The notes under the pieces are model-generated. The model saw nothing but the letters and a program-made list of their open reading frames with translations. It searched no databases and was not told the origin of the DNA. From positions 62,001 to 126,000 of the forward strand of contig NW_027478463.1 of NCBI RefSeq assembly GCF_051014685.1: a stretch of DNA of 64,000 nucleotides, given 5' to 3'. Position numbers and translations under genes: made by a program. Below, piece after piece: positions 13,051 through 27,900 of this stretch (its first letter is position 1; each line of letters starts with the position of its first letter). This stretch comes from Ptiloglossa arizonensis. Its lineage: Eukaryota > Arthropoda > Insecta > Hymenoptera > Colletidae.

Positions 13051-14973
13051 CGATTACAACGGTACGTGTATTTTTGACCTAGGCTATAGTAGTTACTAGT
13101 TTCGAGTATCAGACTTGCGAAAATTGTGATGGTTTCTCAACCATTCCTTAACTTCAAACTCCCATATCTCGCGAACTGATTGACGAACTCGAGAATTTCC
13201 TATTGCATCTGAAAGCAGAAACTCGCCCGATTACAACGGTACGTGCATTTTTGCCCTAGGCTATAATAGTTATTGGTTTCGAGTATCAGACTTGCGAAAA
13301 TTGTGATGGTTTCTCAACCATTCCTTAACTTCAAACTCCCATATCTCGCGAACGGATTGACGAACTCGAGAATTTCCTATTGCATCTGAAAGCAGAATCT
13401 CGCCCGATTTCAACGGTATGTGCATTTTTCCCCTAGGCCTTTGTAGTTATTGGTTTCGAGTATCAGACTTGCGAAAATTTTGATGGTTTCTCAACCATTC
13501 CTTAACTTCAAACTCCCATATCTCGCGAACGGAATGACGAAATCGAGAAATTCCTGTTGCATCTGAAAGTAGAAACTCGCACGATTACAATGGTGTGTGC
13601 CTTTTCCCCTAGGCCATTGTAGTTATTGGTTTCGAGTATCAGACTTGCGAAAATTTTGATGGTTTCTCAACCATTCCTTAACTTCAAACTCCGATATCTC
13701 GCGAACGGATTGACGAACTCGAGAATTTCCTATTGCATCTGAAAGCAGAAACTCGCCCGATTACAACGGTACGTGTATTTTTGCCCTAGGCTATAGTAGT
13801 TATTGGTTTCGAGTATCAGACTTGCGAAAATTGTGATGGTTTCTCAACCATTCCTTAACTTCAAACTCCCATATCTCGCGAACGGATTGACGAACTCGAG
13901 AATTTCCTATTGCATCTGAAAGCAGAAACTCGCCCGATTACAACGGTACGTGTATTTTCGACATAGGCCATAGTAGTTATTGTTTTCGAGTATCAGACTT
14001 GCGAAAATTTTTATGGTTTCTCAAGCATTCCATAACTTCTAACTCCCATATCTCGCGAACGGATTGACGAACTCGAGAAATTCCTGTTGCATCTGAAAGC
14101 AGAAACTCGCCCGATTACAACGGTATGTGTATTTTTCCCCTAGGCCATTGTAGTTATTGGTTTCGAGTATCAGACTTGCGAAAATTTTGATGGTTTCTCA
14201 AGCATTCCTTAACTTCAAACTCCCATATCTCGCGAACGGATTGACGAACTCGAGAATTTCCTATTGCATCTGAAAGCAGAAACTCGCCCGATTTCAACGG
14301 TATGTGCATTTTTTCCCTAGGCCTTTATAGTTATTGGTTTCGAGTATCAGACTTGCGAAAATTTTGATGGTTTCTCAAGCATTCCTTAACTTCAAACTCC
14401 CATATCTCGCGAACGGATTGACGAACTCGAGAATTTCCAATTGCATCTGAAAGCAGAAACTCGCCCGATTTCAACGGTATGTGCATTTTTCCCCTAGGCC
14501 TTTGTAGTTATTGGTTTCGAGTATCAGACTTTCGAAAATTTTGATGGTTTCTCAAGCATTCCTTAACTTCAAACTCCCGTATCTCGCGAACGGATTGACG
14601 AACTCGAGAATTTCCTATTGCATCTGAAAGCAGAAACTCGCCCGATTTCAATGGTATGTGCATTTTTCCCCTAGGCCTTTGTAGTTATTGGTTTCGAGTA
14701 TCAGACTTGCGAAAATTTTGATGGTTTCTCAAGCATTCCTTAACTTCAAACTCCCATATCTCGCGAACGGATTGACGAACTCGAGAATTTCCTATTGCAT
14801 CTGAAAGCAGAAACTCGCCCGATTTCAACGGTATGTGCATTTTTCCCCTAGGCCTTTGTAGTTATTGGTTTCGAGTATCAGACTTGCGAAAATTTCGATG
14901 GTTTCTCAAGTATTCCTTAACTTCAAACTACCATATCTCGCGAACGGATTGACGAACTCGAGAATTTCCTATT

Positions 14974-17900
14974 GCGTCTGAAAGCAGAAACACGCCCGAT
15001 TACAACGGTACGTGCATCTTTGACCTAGGCAATTCCAGTTATTGGTTTCGAGTATCAGACTTGCGAAAATTTTGATGGTTTCTCAATCATTCCTTAACTT
15101 CAAACTCCCATATCTCGCGAACGGATTGACGAACTCGAGAAATTCCTGTTGCATCTGACAGCAGAAACTCGCCCGATTACAACGGTATGTGTATTTTTCC
15201 CCTAGGCCATTGTAGTTATTGGTTTCGAGTATCAGACTTGCGAAAATTTTGATGGTTTCTCAAGCATTCCTTAACTTCAAACTCCCATATCTCGCGAACG
15301 GATTGACGAACTCGAGAATTTCCTATTGCATCTGAAAGCAGAAACTCGCCCGATTACAAGGGTATGTGTATTTTTGCCCTAGGCCATACTTGTTATTGGA
15401 TTCGAGTATCAGACTTGGGAAAATTTTGATGGTTTCTCAACCATTCCTTAACTTCAAACCCCCATATCTCGCGAACGGAATGACGAACTCGAGAAATTCC
15501 TGTTGCATCTGAAAGTAGAAACTCGCACGATTACAATGGTGTGTGACTTTTCCCCTAGGCCATTGTTGTTATTGGTTTCGAGTATCAGACTTGCGAAAAT
15601 TTTGATGGTTTCTCAACCATTCCTTAACTTCAAACTCCCATATCTCGCGAACGGATTGACGAACTCGAGAATTTCCTATTGCATCTGAAAGCAGAAACTC
15701 GCCCGATTACAACGGTACGTGTATTTTTGCCCTAGGCTATAGTAGTTATTGGTTTCGAGTATCAGACTTGCGAAAATTGTGATGGTTTCTCAACCATTCC
15801 TTAATTCAAACTCCCATACCTCGCGAACGGATTGACGAACTCGAGAATTTCCTATTGCATCTGAAAGCAGAAACTCGCCCGATTACAACGGTACGTGCAT
15901 TTTTGCCCTAGGCTATAGTAGTTATTGGTTTCGAGTATCAGACTTGCGAAAATTTTGATGGTTTCTCAACCATTCCTTAACTTCAAACTCCCATATCTCG
16001 CGAACGGATTGACGAACTCGAGAATTTCCTATTGCATCTGAAAGCAAAAACTCGCCCGATTTCAACGGTATGTGCATTTTTCCCCTAGGCCATTGTAGTT
16101 ATTGGTTTCTAGCATCAGAATTGCGAAAATTTTGATGGTTTCTCAACCATTTCTTAACTTCAAACTCCCATATCTCGCGAACGGATTGACGAACTCGAGA
16201 ATTTTCTATTGCACCTGAAAGCAGAAACTCGCCCGATAACAACGGTACGCGCATTTTTGCCCTAGGCTATAGAAGTTATTGGTTTCGAGTATCAGACTAT
16301 CGAAAATTTTGATGGTTTCTCAAGCATTCCTTAACTTCAAACTCCCGTATCTCGCGAACGGATTGACGAACTCGAGAATTTCCTATTGCATCTGAAAGCA
16401 GAAACTCGCCCGATTTCAACGGTATGTGCATTTTTCCCCTAGGCCTTTGTAGTTATTGGTTTCGAGTATCAGACTTGCGAAAATTTCGATGGTTTCTCAA
16501 GTATTCCTTAACTTCAAACTACCATATCTCGCGAACGGATTGACGAACTCGAGAATTTCCTATTGCATCTGAAAGCAGAAACTCGCCCGATTTCAACGGT
16601 ATGTGCATTTTTCCCCTAGGCCTTTGTAGTTATTGGTTTCGAGTATCAGACTTGCGAAAATTTTGATGGTTTCTCAAGCATTCCTTAACTTCAAACTCCC
16701 ATATCTCGCGAACGGATTGACGAACTCGAGAATTTCCTATTGCATCTGAAAGCAGAAACTCGCCCGATTTCAACGGTATGTGCATTTTTCCCCTAGGCCT
16801 TTGTAGTTATTGGTTTCGAGTATCAGACTTGCGAAAATTTCGATGGTTTCTCAAGTATTCCTTAACTTCAAACTACCATATCTCGCGAACGGATTGACGA
16901 ACTCGAGAATTTCCTATTGCGTCTGAAAGCAGAAACACGCCCGATTACAACGGTACGTGCATCTTTGACCTAGGCAATTCCAGTTATTGGTTTCGAGTAT
17001 CAGACTTGCGAAAATTTTGATGGTTTCTCAATCATTCCTTAACTTCAAACTCCCATATCTCGCGAACGGATTGACGAACTCGAGAAATTCCTGTTGCATC
17101 TGACAGCAGAAACTCGCCCGATTACAACGGTATGTGTATTTTTCCCCTAGGCCATTGTAGTTATTGGTTTCGAGTATCAGACTTGCGAAAATTTTGATGG
17201 TTTCTCAAGCATTCCTTAACTTCAAACTCCCATATCTCGCGAACGGATTGACGAACTCGAGAAATTCCTGTTGCATCTGACAGCAGAAACTCGCCCGATT
17301 ACAACGGTACGTGTATTTTTGCCCTAGGCTATAGTAGTTATTGGTTTCGAGTATCAGACTTGCGAAAATTGTGATGGTTTCTCAACCATTCCTTAATTCA
17401 AACTCCCATACCTCGCGAACGGATTGACGAACTCGAGAATTTCCTATTGCATCTGAAAGTAGAAACTCGCCCGATTACAAGGGTATGTGTATTTTTGCCC
17501 TAGGCCATACTTGTTATTGGATTCGAGTATCAGACTTGGGAAAATTTTGATGGTTTCTCAACCATTCCTTAACTTCAAACCCCCATATCTCGCGAACGGA
17601 ATGACGAACTCGAGAAATTCCTGTTGCATCTGAAAGTAGAAACTCGCACGATTACAATGGTGTGTGACTTTTCCCCTAGGCCATTGTAGTTATTGGTTTC
17701 GAGTATCAGACTTGCGAAAATTTTGATGGTTTCTCAACCATTCCTTAACTTCAAACTCCCATATCTCGCGAACGGATTGACGAACTCGAGAATTTCCTAT
17801 TGCATCTGAAAGCAGAAACTCGCCCGATTACAACGGTACGTGTATTTTTGCCCTAGGCTATAGTAGTTATTGGTTTCGAGTATCAGACTTGCGAAAATTG

Positions 17901-20800
17901 TGATGGTTTCTCAACCATTCCTTAATTCAAACTCCCATACCTCGCGAACGGATTGACGAACTCGAGAATTTCCTATTGCATCTGAAAGCAGAAACTCGCC
18001 CGATTACAACGGTACGTGCATTTTTGCCCTAGGCTATAGTAGTTATTGGTTTCGAGTATCAGACTTGCGAAAATTTTGATGGTTTCTCAACCATTCCTTA
18101 ACTTCAAACTCCCATATCTCGCGAACGGATTGACGAACTCGAGAATTTCCTATTGCATCTGAAAGCAAAAACTCGCCCGATTTCAACGGTATGTGCATTT
18201 TTCCCCTAGGCCATTGTAGTTATTGGTTTCTAGCATCAGAATTGCGAAAATTTTGATGGTTTCTCAACCATTTCTTAACTTCAAACTCCCATATCTCGCG
18301 AACGGATTGACGAACTCGAGAATTTTCTATTGCACCTGAAAGCAGAAACTCGCCCGATAACAACGGTACGCGCATTTTTGCCCTAGGCTATAGAAGTTAT
18401 TGGTTTCGAGTATCAGACTATCGAAAATTTTGATGGTTTCTCAAGCATTCCTTAACTTCAAACTCCCGTATCTCGCGAACGGATTGACGAACTCGAGAAT
18501 TTCCTATTGCATCTGAAAGCAGAAACTCGCCCGATTTCAACGGTATGTGCATTTTTCCCCTAGGCCTTTGTAGTTATTGGTTTCGAGTATCAGACTTGCG
18601 AAAATTTTGATGGTTTCTCAAGCATTCCTTAACTTCAAACTCCCATATCTCGCGAACGAATTGACGAACTCGAGAATTTCCTATTGCATCTGAAAGCAGA
18701 AACTCGCCCGATTTCAACGGTATGTGCATTTTTCCCCTAGGCCTTTGTAGTTATTGGTTTCGAGTATCAGACTTGCGAAAATTTCGATGGTTTCTCAAGT
18801 ATTCCTTAACTTCAAACTACCATATCTCGCGAACGGATTGACGAACTCGAGAATTTCCTATTGCATCTGAAAGCAGAAACTCGCCCGATTTCAACGGTAT
18901 GTGCATTTTTCCCCTAGGCCTTTGTAGTTATTGGTTTCGAGTATCAGACTTGCGAAAATTTTGATGGTTTCTCAAGCATTCCTTAACTTCAAACTCCCAT
19001 ATCTCGCGAACGGATTGACGAACTCGAGAATTTCCTATTGCATCTGAAAGCAGAAACTCGCCCGATTTCAACGGTATGTGCATTTTTCCCCTAGGCCTTT
19101 GTAGTTATTGGTTTCGAGTATCAGACTTGCGAAAATTTCGATGGTTTCTCAAGTATTCCTTAACTTCAAACTACCATATCTCGCGAACGGATTGACGAAC
19201 TCGAGAATTTCCTATTGCGTCTGAAAGCAGAAACACGCCCGATTACAACGGTACGTGCATCTTTGACCTAGGCAATTCCAGTTATTGGTTTCGAGTATCA
19301 GACTTGCGAAAATTTTGATGGTTTCTCAATCATTCCTTAACTTCAAACTCCCATATCTCGCGAACGGATTGACGAACTCGAGAAATTCCTGTTGCATCTG
19401 ACAGCAGAAACTCGCCCGATTACAACGGTATGTGTATTTTTCCCCTAGGCCATTGTAGTTATTGGTTTCGAGTATCAGACTTGCGAAAATTTTGATGGTT
19501 TCTCAAGCATTCCTTAACTTCAAACTCCCATATCTCGCGAACGGATTGACGAACTCGAGAAATTCCTGTTGCATCTGACAGCAGAAACTCGCCCGATTAC
19601 AACGGTATGTGTATTTTTCCCCTAGGCCTTTGTAGTTATTGGTTTCGAGTATCAGACTTGCGAAAATTTTGATGGTTTCTCAAGCATTCCTTAACTTCAA
19701 ACTCCCATATCTCGCGAACGGATTGACGAACTCGAGAATTTCCTATTGCATCTGAAAGCAGAAACTCGCCCGATTTCAACGGTATGTGCATTTTTCCCCT
19801 AGGCCTTTGTAGTTATTGGTTTCGAGTATCAGACTTGCGAAAATTTCGATGGTTTCTCAAGTATTCCTTAACTTCAAACTACCATATCTCGCGAACGGAT
19901 TGACGAACTCGAGAATTTCCTATTGCGTCTGAAAGCAGAAACACGCCCGATTACAACGGTACGTGCATCTTTGACCTAGGCAATTCCAGTTATTGGTTTC
20001 GAGTATCAGACTTGCGAAAATTTTGATGGTTTCTCAATCATTCCTTAACTTCAAACTCCCATATCTCGCGAACGGATTGACGAACTCGAGAAATTCCTGT
20101 TGCATCTGACAGCAGAAACTCGCCCGATTACAACGGTATGTGTATTTTTCCCCTAGGCCATTGTAGTTATTGGTTTCGAGTATCAGACTTGCGAAAATTT
20201 TGATGGTTTCTCAAGCATTCCTTAACTTCAAACTCCCATATCTCGCGAACGGATTGACGAACTCGAGAATTTCCTATTGCATCTGAAAGCAGAAACTCGC
20301 CCGATTACAAGGGTATGTGTATTTTTGCCCTAGGCCATACTTGTTATTGGATTCGAGTATCAGACTTGCGAAAATTTTGATGGTTTCTCAACCATTCCTT
20401 AACTTCAAACCCCCATATCTCGCGAACGTAATGACGAACTCGAGAAATTCCTGTTGCATCTGAAAGTAGAAACTCGCACGATTACAATGGTGTGTGACTT
20501 TTCCCCTAGGCCATTGTAGTTATTGGTTTCGAGTATCAGACTTGCGAAAATTTTGATGGTTTCTCAACTATTCCTTAACTTCAAACTCCCATATCTCGCG
20601 AACGGATTGACGAACTCGAGAATTTCCTATTGCATCTGAAAGCAGAAACTCGCCCGATTACAACGGTACGTGTATTTTTGCCCTAGGCTATAGTAGTTAT
20701 TGGTTTCGAGTATCAGACTTGCGAAAATTGTGATGGTTGCTCAACCATTCCTTAATTCAAACTCCCATACCTCGCGAACGGATTGACGAACTCGAGAATT
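14974..20800. repeat. irregular higher-order blocks sharing the GCGTCTG marker monomer
   Basis: The marker monomer starts at 14,974, 16,919, 19,217 and 19,925, giving spacings of 1,945, 2,298 and 708 bp. These are 11, 13 and 4 monomers, each within 3 bp. Intervening blocks reuse the same ordered types, such as CATACCTCGCG monomers with the one-base loss TTAATTCAAAC near 15,804, 17,395, 17,924 and 20,755, then TTTCTAGCATCAG and GCACCTGAAAGCAG. The pattern fits repeated unequal exchange of multi-monomer blocks. Confidence 0.75.
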
Positions 20801-21999
20801 TCCTATTGCATCTGAAAGCAGAAACTCGCCCGATTACAACGGTACGTGCATTTTTGCCCTAGGCTATAGTAGTTATTGGTTTCGAGTATCAGACTTGCGA
20901 AAATTTTGATGGTTTCTCAACCATTCCTTAACTTCAAACTCCCATATCTCGCGAACGGATTGACGAACTCGAGAATTTCCTATTGCATCTGAAAGCAAAA
21001 ACTCGCCCGATTTCAACGGTATGTGCATTTTTCCCCTAGGCCATTGTAGTTATTGGTTTCTAGCATCAGAATTGCGAATATTTTGATGGTTTCTCAACCA
21101 TTTCTTAACTTCAAACTCCCATATCTCGCGAACGGATTGACGAACTCGAGAATTTTCTATTGCACCTGAAAGCAGAAACTCGCCCGATAACAACGGTACG
21201 CGCATTTTTGCCTTAGGCTATAGAAGTTATTGGTTTCGAGTATCAGACTTGCGAAAATTTTGATGGTTTCTCAACCATTCCTTAACTTCAAACTCCCATA
21301 TCTCGCGAACGGATTGACGAACTCGAGAATTTCCTATTGCATCTGAAAGCAGAAACTCGCCCGATTTCAACGGTATGTGCATTTTTCCCCTAGGCCATTG
21401 TAGTTATTGGTTTCTAGCATCAGAATTGCGAAAATTTTGATGGTTTCTCAACCATTCCTTAACTTCAAACTCCCATATCTCGCGAACGGAATGACGAACT
21501 CGAGAAATTCCTGTTGCATCTGAAACTCGCCCGATTACAACGGTATGTTTATTTTTCCCCTAGGCCATTGTAGTTATTGGTTTCGAGTATCAGACTTGCG
21601 AAAATTTTGATGGTTTCTCAAGCATTCCTTAACTTCAAACTACCATATCTCGCGAACGGATTGACGAACTCGAGAATTTCCTATTGCATCTGAAAGCAGA
21701 AACACGCCCGATTACAACGGTACGTGTATTTTTGACCTAGGCCATTCCAGTTATTGGTTTCGAGTATCAGACCAGCGAAAATTTTGAAGGTTTCTCAACC
21801 ATTACTTAACTTCAAACTCCCATATCTCGCGAACGGATTGACGAACTCGAGAAATTCCTGTTGCATCTGAAAGCAGAAACTCGCCCGATTACAACGGTAT
21901 GTGTATTTTTCCCCTAGGCCATTGTAGTTATTGGTTTCTAGCATCAGAATTACGAAAATTTTGATGGTTTCTCAACCATTCCTTAACTTCAAACTCCCA

Positions 22000-24900
22000 T
22001 ATCTCGCGAACGGAATGACGAACTCGAGAAATTCCTGTTGCATCTGAAACTCGCCCGATTACAACGGTATGTTTATTTTTCCCCTAGGCCATTGTAGTTA
22101 TTGGTTTCGAGTATCAGACTTGCGAAAATTTTGATGGTTTCTCAAGCATTCCTTAACTTCAAGCTACCATATAAAGCGAACGGATTGACGAACTCGAGAA
22201 ATTCCTGTTGCATCTGAAACTCGCCCGATTACAACGGTACGTGTATTTTTGACCTAGGCCATTCCAGTTATTGGTTTCGAGTATCAGACCAGCGAAAATT
22301 TTGAAGGTTTCTCAACCATTACTTAACTTCAAACTCCCATATCTCGCGAACGGATTGACGAACTCGAGAAATTCCTGTTGCATCTGAAAGTAGAATCTCG
22401 CACGATTACAATGGTGTGTGACTTTTCCCCTAGGCCATTGTAGTTATTGGTTTCGAGTATCAGACTTGCGAAAATTTTGATGGTTTCTCAATCATTCCTT
22501 AACTTCAAACTCCCATATCTCGCGAACGGATTGACGAACTCGAGAAATTCCTGTTGCATCTGACAGCAGAAACTCGCCCGATTACAACGGTACGTGTATT
22601 TTTGCCCTAGGCTATAGTAGTTATTGGTTTCGAGTATCAGATTTGCGAAAATTGTGATGGTTTCTCAACCATTCCTTAACTTCAAACTCCCATATCTCGC
22701 GAACGGATTGACGAACTCGAGAATTTCCTATTGCATCTGAAAGCAGAAACTCGCCCGATTACAACGGTACGTGTATTTTTGCCCTAGGCTATAGTTGTTA
22801 TTGGTTTCGAGTATCAGACTTGCGAAAATTGTGATGGTTTCTCAACCATTCCTTAATTCAAACTCCCATATCTCGCGAACGGATTGACGAACTCGAGAAT
22901 TTTCTATTGCACCTGAAAGCAGAAACTCGCCCGATAACAACGGTACGCGCATTTTTGCCCTAGGCTATAGAAGTTATTGGTTTCGAGTATCAGACTTGCG
23001 AAAATTTTGATGGGTTCTCAACCATTCCTTAACTTCAAACTCCCATATCTCGCGAACGGATTGACGAACTCGAGAATTTCCTATTGCATCTGAAAGCAGA
23101 AACTCGCCCGATTTCAACGGTATGTGCATTTTTCCCCTAGGCCATTGTAGTTATTGGTTTCTAGCATCAGAATTGCGAAAATTTTGATGGTTTCTCAACC
23201 ATTCCTTAACTTCAAACTACCATATCTCGCGAACGGATTGACGAACTCGAGAATTTCCTATTGCATCTGAAAGCAGAAACACGCCCGATTACAACGGTAC
23301 GTGTATTTTTGACCTAGGCCATTCCAGTTATTGGTTTCGAGTATCAGACCAGCGAACATTTTGAAGGTTTCTCAACCATTACTTGACTTCAAACTCCCAT
23401 ATCTCGCGAACGGATTGACGAACTCGAGAAATTCCTGTTGCATCTGAAAGCAGAAACTCGCCCGATTACAACGGTATGTGTATTTTTCCCCTAGGCCATT
23501 GTAGTTATTGGTTTCTAGCATCAGAATTACGAAAATTTTGATGGTTTCTCAACCATTCCTTAACTTCAAACTCCCATATCTCGCGAACGGAATGACGAAC
23601 TCGAGAAATTCCTGTTGCATCTGAAACTCGCCCGATTACAACGGTATGTTTATTTTTCCCCTAGGCCATTGTAGTTATTGGTTTCGAGTATCAGACTTGC
23701 GAAAATTTTGATGGTTTCTCAAGCATTCCTTAACTTCAAGCTACCATATAAAGCGAACGGATTGACGAACTCGAGAAATTCCTGTTGCATCTGAAACTCG
23801 CCCGATTACAACGGTACGTGTATTTTTGACCTAGGCCATTCCAGTTATTGGTTTCGAGTATCAGCCCAGCGAAAATTTTGAAGGTTTCTCAACCATTACT
23901 TAACTTCAAACTCCCATATATCGCGAACGGATTGACGAACTCGAGAAATTCCTGTTGCATCTTAAAGCAGAAACTCGCCGGATTTCAACGGTGTGTGCAT
24001 TTTTGCCCTAGGCCATAGTAGTTATTGGTTTCGAATATCAGACTTGCGAAAATTTTAATGGTTTCTCAAGCATTCAATAACTTCTAACTCCCGTATCTCG
24101 CGAACGGATTGACGAACTCGAGAAATTCCTGTTGCATCTGAAAGTGGAAACTCGCCCGATTACAAAGGTATGTGCATTTTTCCCCTATGCCTTTGTAGTT
24201 ATTGGTTTCGAGTATCAGACTTGCGAAAATTTTGATGGTTTCTCAACCATTCCTTAACTTCAAACCCCCATATCTCGCGAACGGAATGACGAACTCGAGA
24301 AATTCCTGTTGCATCTGAAAGTAGAATCTCGCACGATTACAATGGTGTGTGACTTTTCCCCTAGGCCATTGTAGTTATTGGTTTCGAGTATCAGACTTGC
24401 GAAAATTTTGATGGTTTCTCAAACATTCCTTAACTTCAAACTCCCATATCTCGCGAACGGATTGACGAACTCGAGAAATTCCTGTTGCATCTGACAGCAG
24501 AAACTCGCCCGATTACAACGGTATGTGTATTTTTCCCCTAGGCCATTGTAGTTATTGGTTTCGAGTATCAGACTTGCGAAAGTTTTGATGGTTTCTCAAG
24601 CATTCCTTGACTTCAAACTCCCATATCTCGCGAACGGATTGACGAACTCGAGAATTTCCTATTGCATCTGAAAGCAGAAACTCGCCCGATTACAAGGGTA
24701 TGTGTATTTTTGCCCTAGGCCATACTTGTTATTGGATTCGAGTATCAGACTTGCGAAAATTTTGATGGTTTCTCAAGCATTCCTTAACTTCAAACTCCCA
24801 TATCTCGCGAACGGATTGACGAACTCGAGAATTTTCTATTGCATCTGAAAGCAGAAACTCGCCCGATTTCAACGGTATGTGCATTTTTCCCCTAGGCCTT

Positions 24901-27900
24901 TGTAGTTATTGGTTTCGAGTATCAGACTTGCGAAAATTTTGATGGTTTCTCAAGCATTCCTTAACTTCAAACTCCCATATCTCGCGAACGGATTGACGAA
25001 CTCGAGAATTTCCTATTGCATCTGAAAGCAGAAACTCGCCCGATTTCAACGGTATGTGCATTTTTCCCCTAGGCCTTTGTAGTTATTTGTTTCGAGTATC
25101 AGACTTGCGAAAATTTTGATGGTTTCTCAAGCATTCCGTAACTTCAAACTCCCATATCTCGCGAACGGATTGACGAACTCGAGAATTTCCTATTCCATCT
25201 GAAAGCAGAAACTCGCCCGATTACAACGGTACGTCTATTTTTGACCTAGGCTATAGTAGTTATTTGTTTCGAGTATCAGACTTGCGAAAATTGTGATGGT
25301 TTCTCAACCATTCCTTAACTTCAAACTCCCATATCTCGCGAACGGATTGACGAACTCGAGAATTTCCTATTGCATCTGAAAGCAGAAACTCGCCCGATTA
25401 CAACGGTACGTGTATTTTTGCCCTAGGCTATAGTAGTTATTGGTTTCGAGTATCAGACTTGCGAAAATTGTGATGATTTCTCAACCATTCCTTAACTTCA
25501 AACTCCCATATCTCGCGAACGGATTGACGAACTCGAGAATTTCCTATTGCATCTGAAAGCAGAAACTCGCCCGATTACAACGGTACGTGCATTTTTGCCC
25601 TAGGCTATAGTAGTTATTGGTTTCGAGTATCAGACTTGCGAAAATTTTGATGGTTTCTCAACCATTCCTTCACTTCAAACTCCCATATCTCGCGAACGGA
25701 TTGACGAACTCGAGAATTTCCTATTGAATCTGAAAGCAAAAACTCGCCCGATTTCAACGGTATGTGCATTTTTCCCCTAGGCCATTGTAGTTATTGGTTT
25801 CTAGCATCAGAATTGCGAAAATTTTGATGGTTAGTCAACCATTCCTTAACTTCAAACTCCCATATCTCGCGAACGGAATGACGAACTCGAGAAATTCCTG
25901 TTGCATCTGAAACTCGCCCGATTACAACGGTATGTTTATTTTTCCCCTAGGCCATTGTAGTTACTGGTTTCGAGTATCAGACTTGCGAAAATTTTGATGG
26001 TTTCTCAAGCATTCCTTAACTTCAAACTACCATACCTCGCGAACGGATTGACGAACTCGAGAATTTCCTATTGCATCTGAAAGCAGAAACACGCCCGATT
26101 ACAACGGTACGTGTATTTTTGACCTAGGCCATTCCAGTTATTGGTTTCGAGTATCAGACCAGCGAAAATTTTGAAGGTTTCTCAACCATTACTTAACTTC
26201 AAACTCCCATATCTCGCGAACGGATTGACGAACTCGAGAAATTCCTGTTGCATCTTAAAGCAGAAACTCGCCGGATTTCAACGGTGTGTGCATTTTTGCC
26301 CTAGGCCATAGTAGTTATTGGTTTCGAATATCAGACTTGCGAAAATTTTAATGGTTTCTCAAGCATTCAATAACTTCTAACTCCCGTATCTCGCGAACGG
26401 ATTGACGAACTCGAGAAATTCCTGTTGCATCTGAAAGTGGAAACTCGCCCGATTACAAAGGTATGTGCATTTTTCCCCTATGCCTTTGTAGTTATTGTTT
26501 TCGAGTATCAGACTTGCGAAAATTTTGATGGTTTCTCAACCATTCCTTAACTTCAAACCCCCATATCTCGCGAACGGAATGACGAACTCGAGAAATTCCT
26601 GTTGCATCTGAAAGTAGAATCTCGCACGATTACAATGGTGTGTGACTTTTCCCCTAGGCCATTGTAGTTATTGGTTTCGAGTATCAGACTTGCGAAAATT
26701 TTGATGGTTTCTCAATCATTCCTTAACTTCAAACTCCCATATCTCGCGAACGGATTGACGAACTCGAGAAATTCCTGTTGCATCTGACAGCAGAAACTCG
26801 CCCGATTACAACGGTATGTGTATTTTTCCCCTAGGCCATTGTAGTTATTGGTTTCGAGTATCAGACTTGCGAAAATTTTGATGGTTTCTCAAGCATTCCT
26901 TAACTTCAAACTCCCATATCTCGCGAACGGATTGACGAACTCGAGAATTTCCTATTGCATCTGAAAGCAGAAACTCCCCCGATTACAAGGGTATGTGTAT
27001 TTTTGCCCTAGGCCATACTTGTTATTGGATGCGGGTATCAGACTTGCGAAAATTTTGATGGTTTCTCAAGCATTCCTTAACTTCAAACTCCCATATCTCG
27101 CGAACGGATTGACGAACTCGAGAATTTCCTATTGCATCTGAAAGCAGAAACTCGCCCGATTTCAACGGTATGTGCATTTTTCCCCTAGGCCTTTGTAGTT
27201 ATTGGTTTCGAGTATCAGACTTTCGAAAATTTTGATGGTTTCTCAAGCATTCCTTAACTTCAAACTCCCGTATCTCGCGAACGGATTGACGAACTCGAGA
27301 ATTTCCTATTGCATCTGAAAGCAGAAACTCGCCCGATTTCAACGGTATGTGCATTTTTCCCCTAGGCCTTTGTAGTTATTGGTTTCGAGTATCAGACTTG
27401 CGAAAATTTTGATGGTTTCTCAAGCATTCCTTAACTTCAAACTCCCATATCTCGCGAACGGATTGACGAACTCGAGAATTTCCTATTGCATCTGAAAGCA
27501 GAAACTCGCCCGATTACAAGGGTATGTGTATTTTTGCCCTAGGCCATACTTGTTATTGGATTCGAGTATCAGACTTGCGAAAATTTTGATGTTTTCTCAA
27601 GCATTCCTTAACTTCAAACTCCCATATCTCGCGAACGGATTGACGAACTCGAGAATTTCCTATTGCATCTGAAAGCAGAAACTCGCCCGATTTCAACGGT
27701 ATGTGCATTTTTCCCCTAGGCCTTTGTAGTTAGTGGTTTCGAGTATCAGACTTGCGAAAATTTTGATGGTTTCTCAAGCATTCCTTAACTTGAAACTCCC
27801 AAATCTTGCGAACGGATTGACGAACTCGAGAATTTCCTATTGCATCTGAAAGCAGAAACTCGCCCGATTTCAACGGTATGTGCATTTTTCGCCTAGGCCT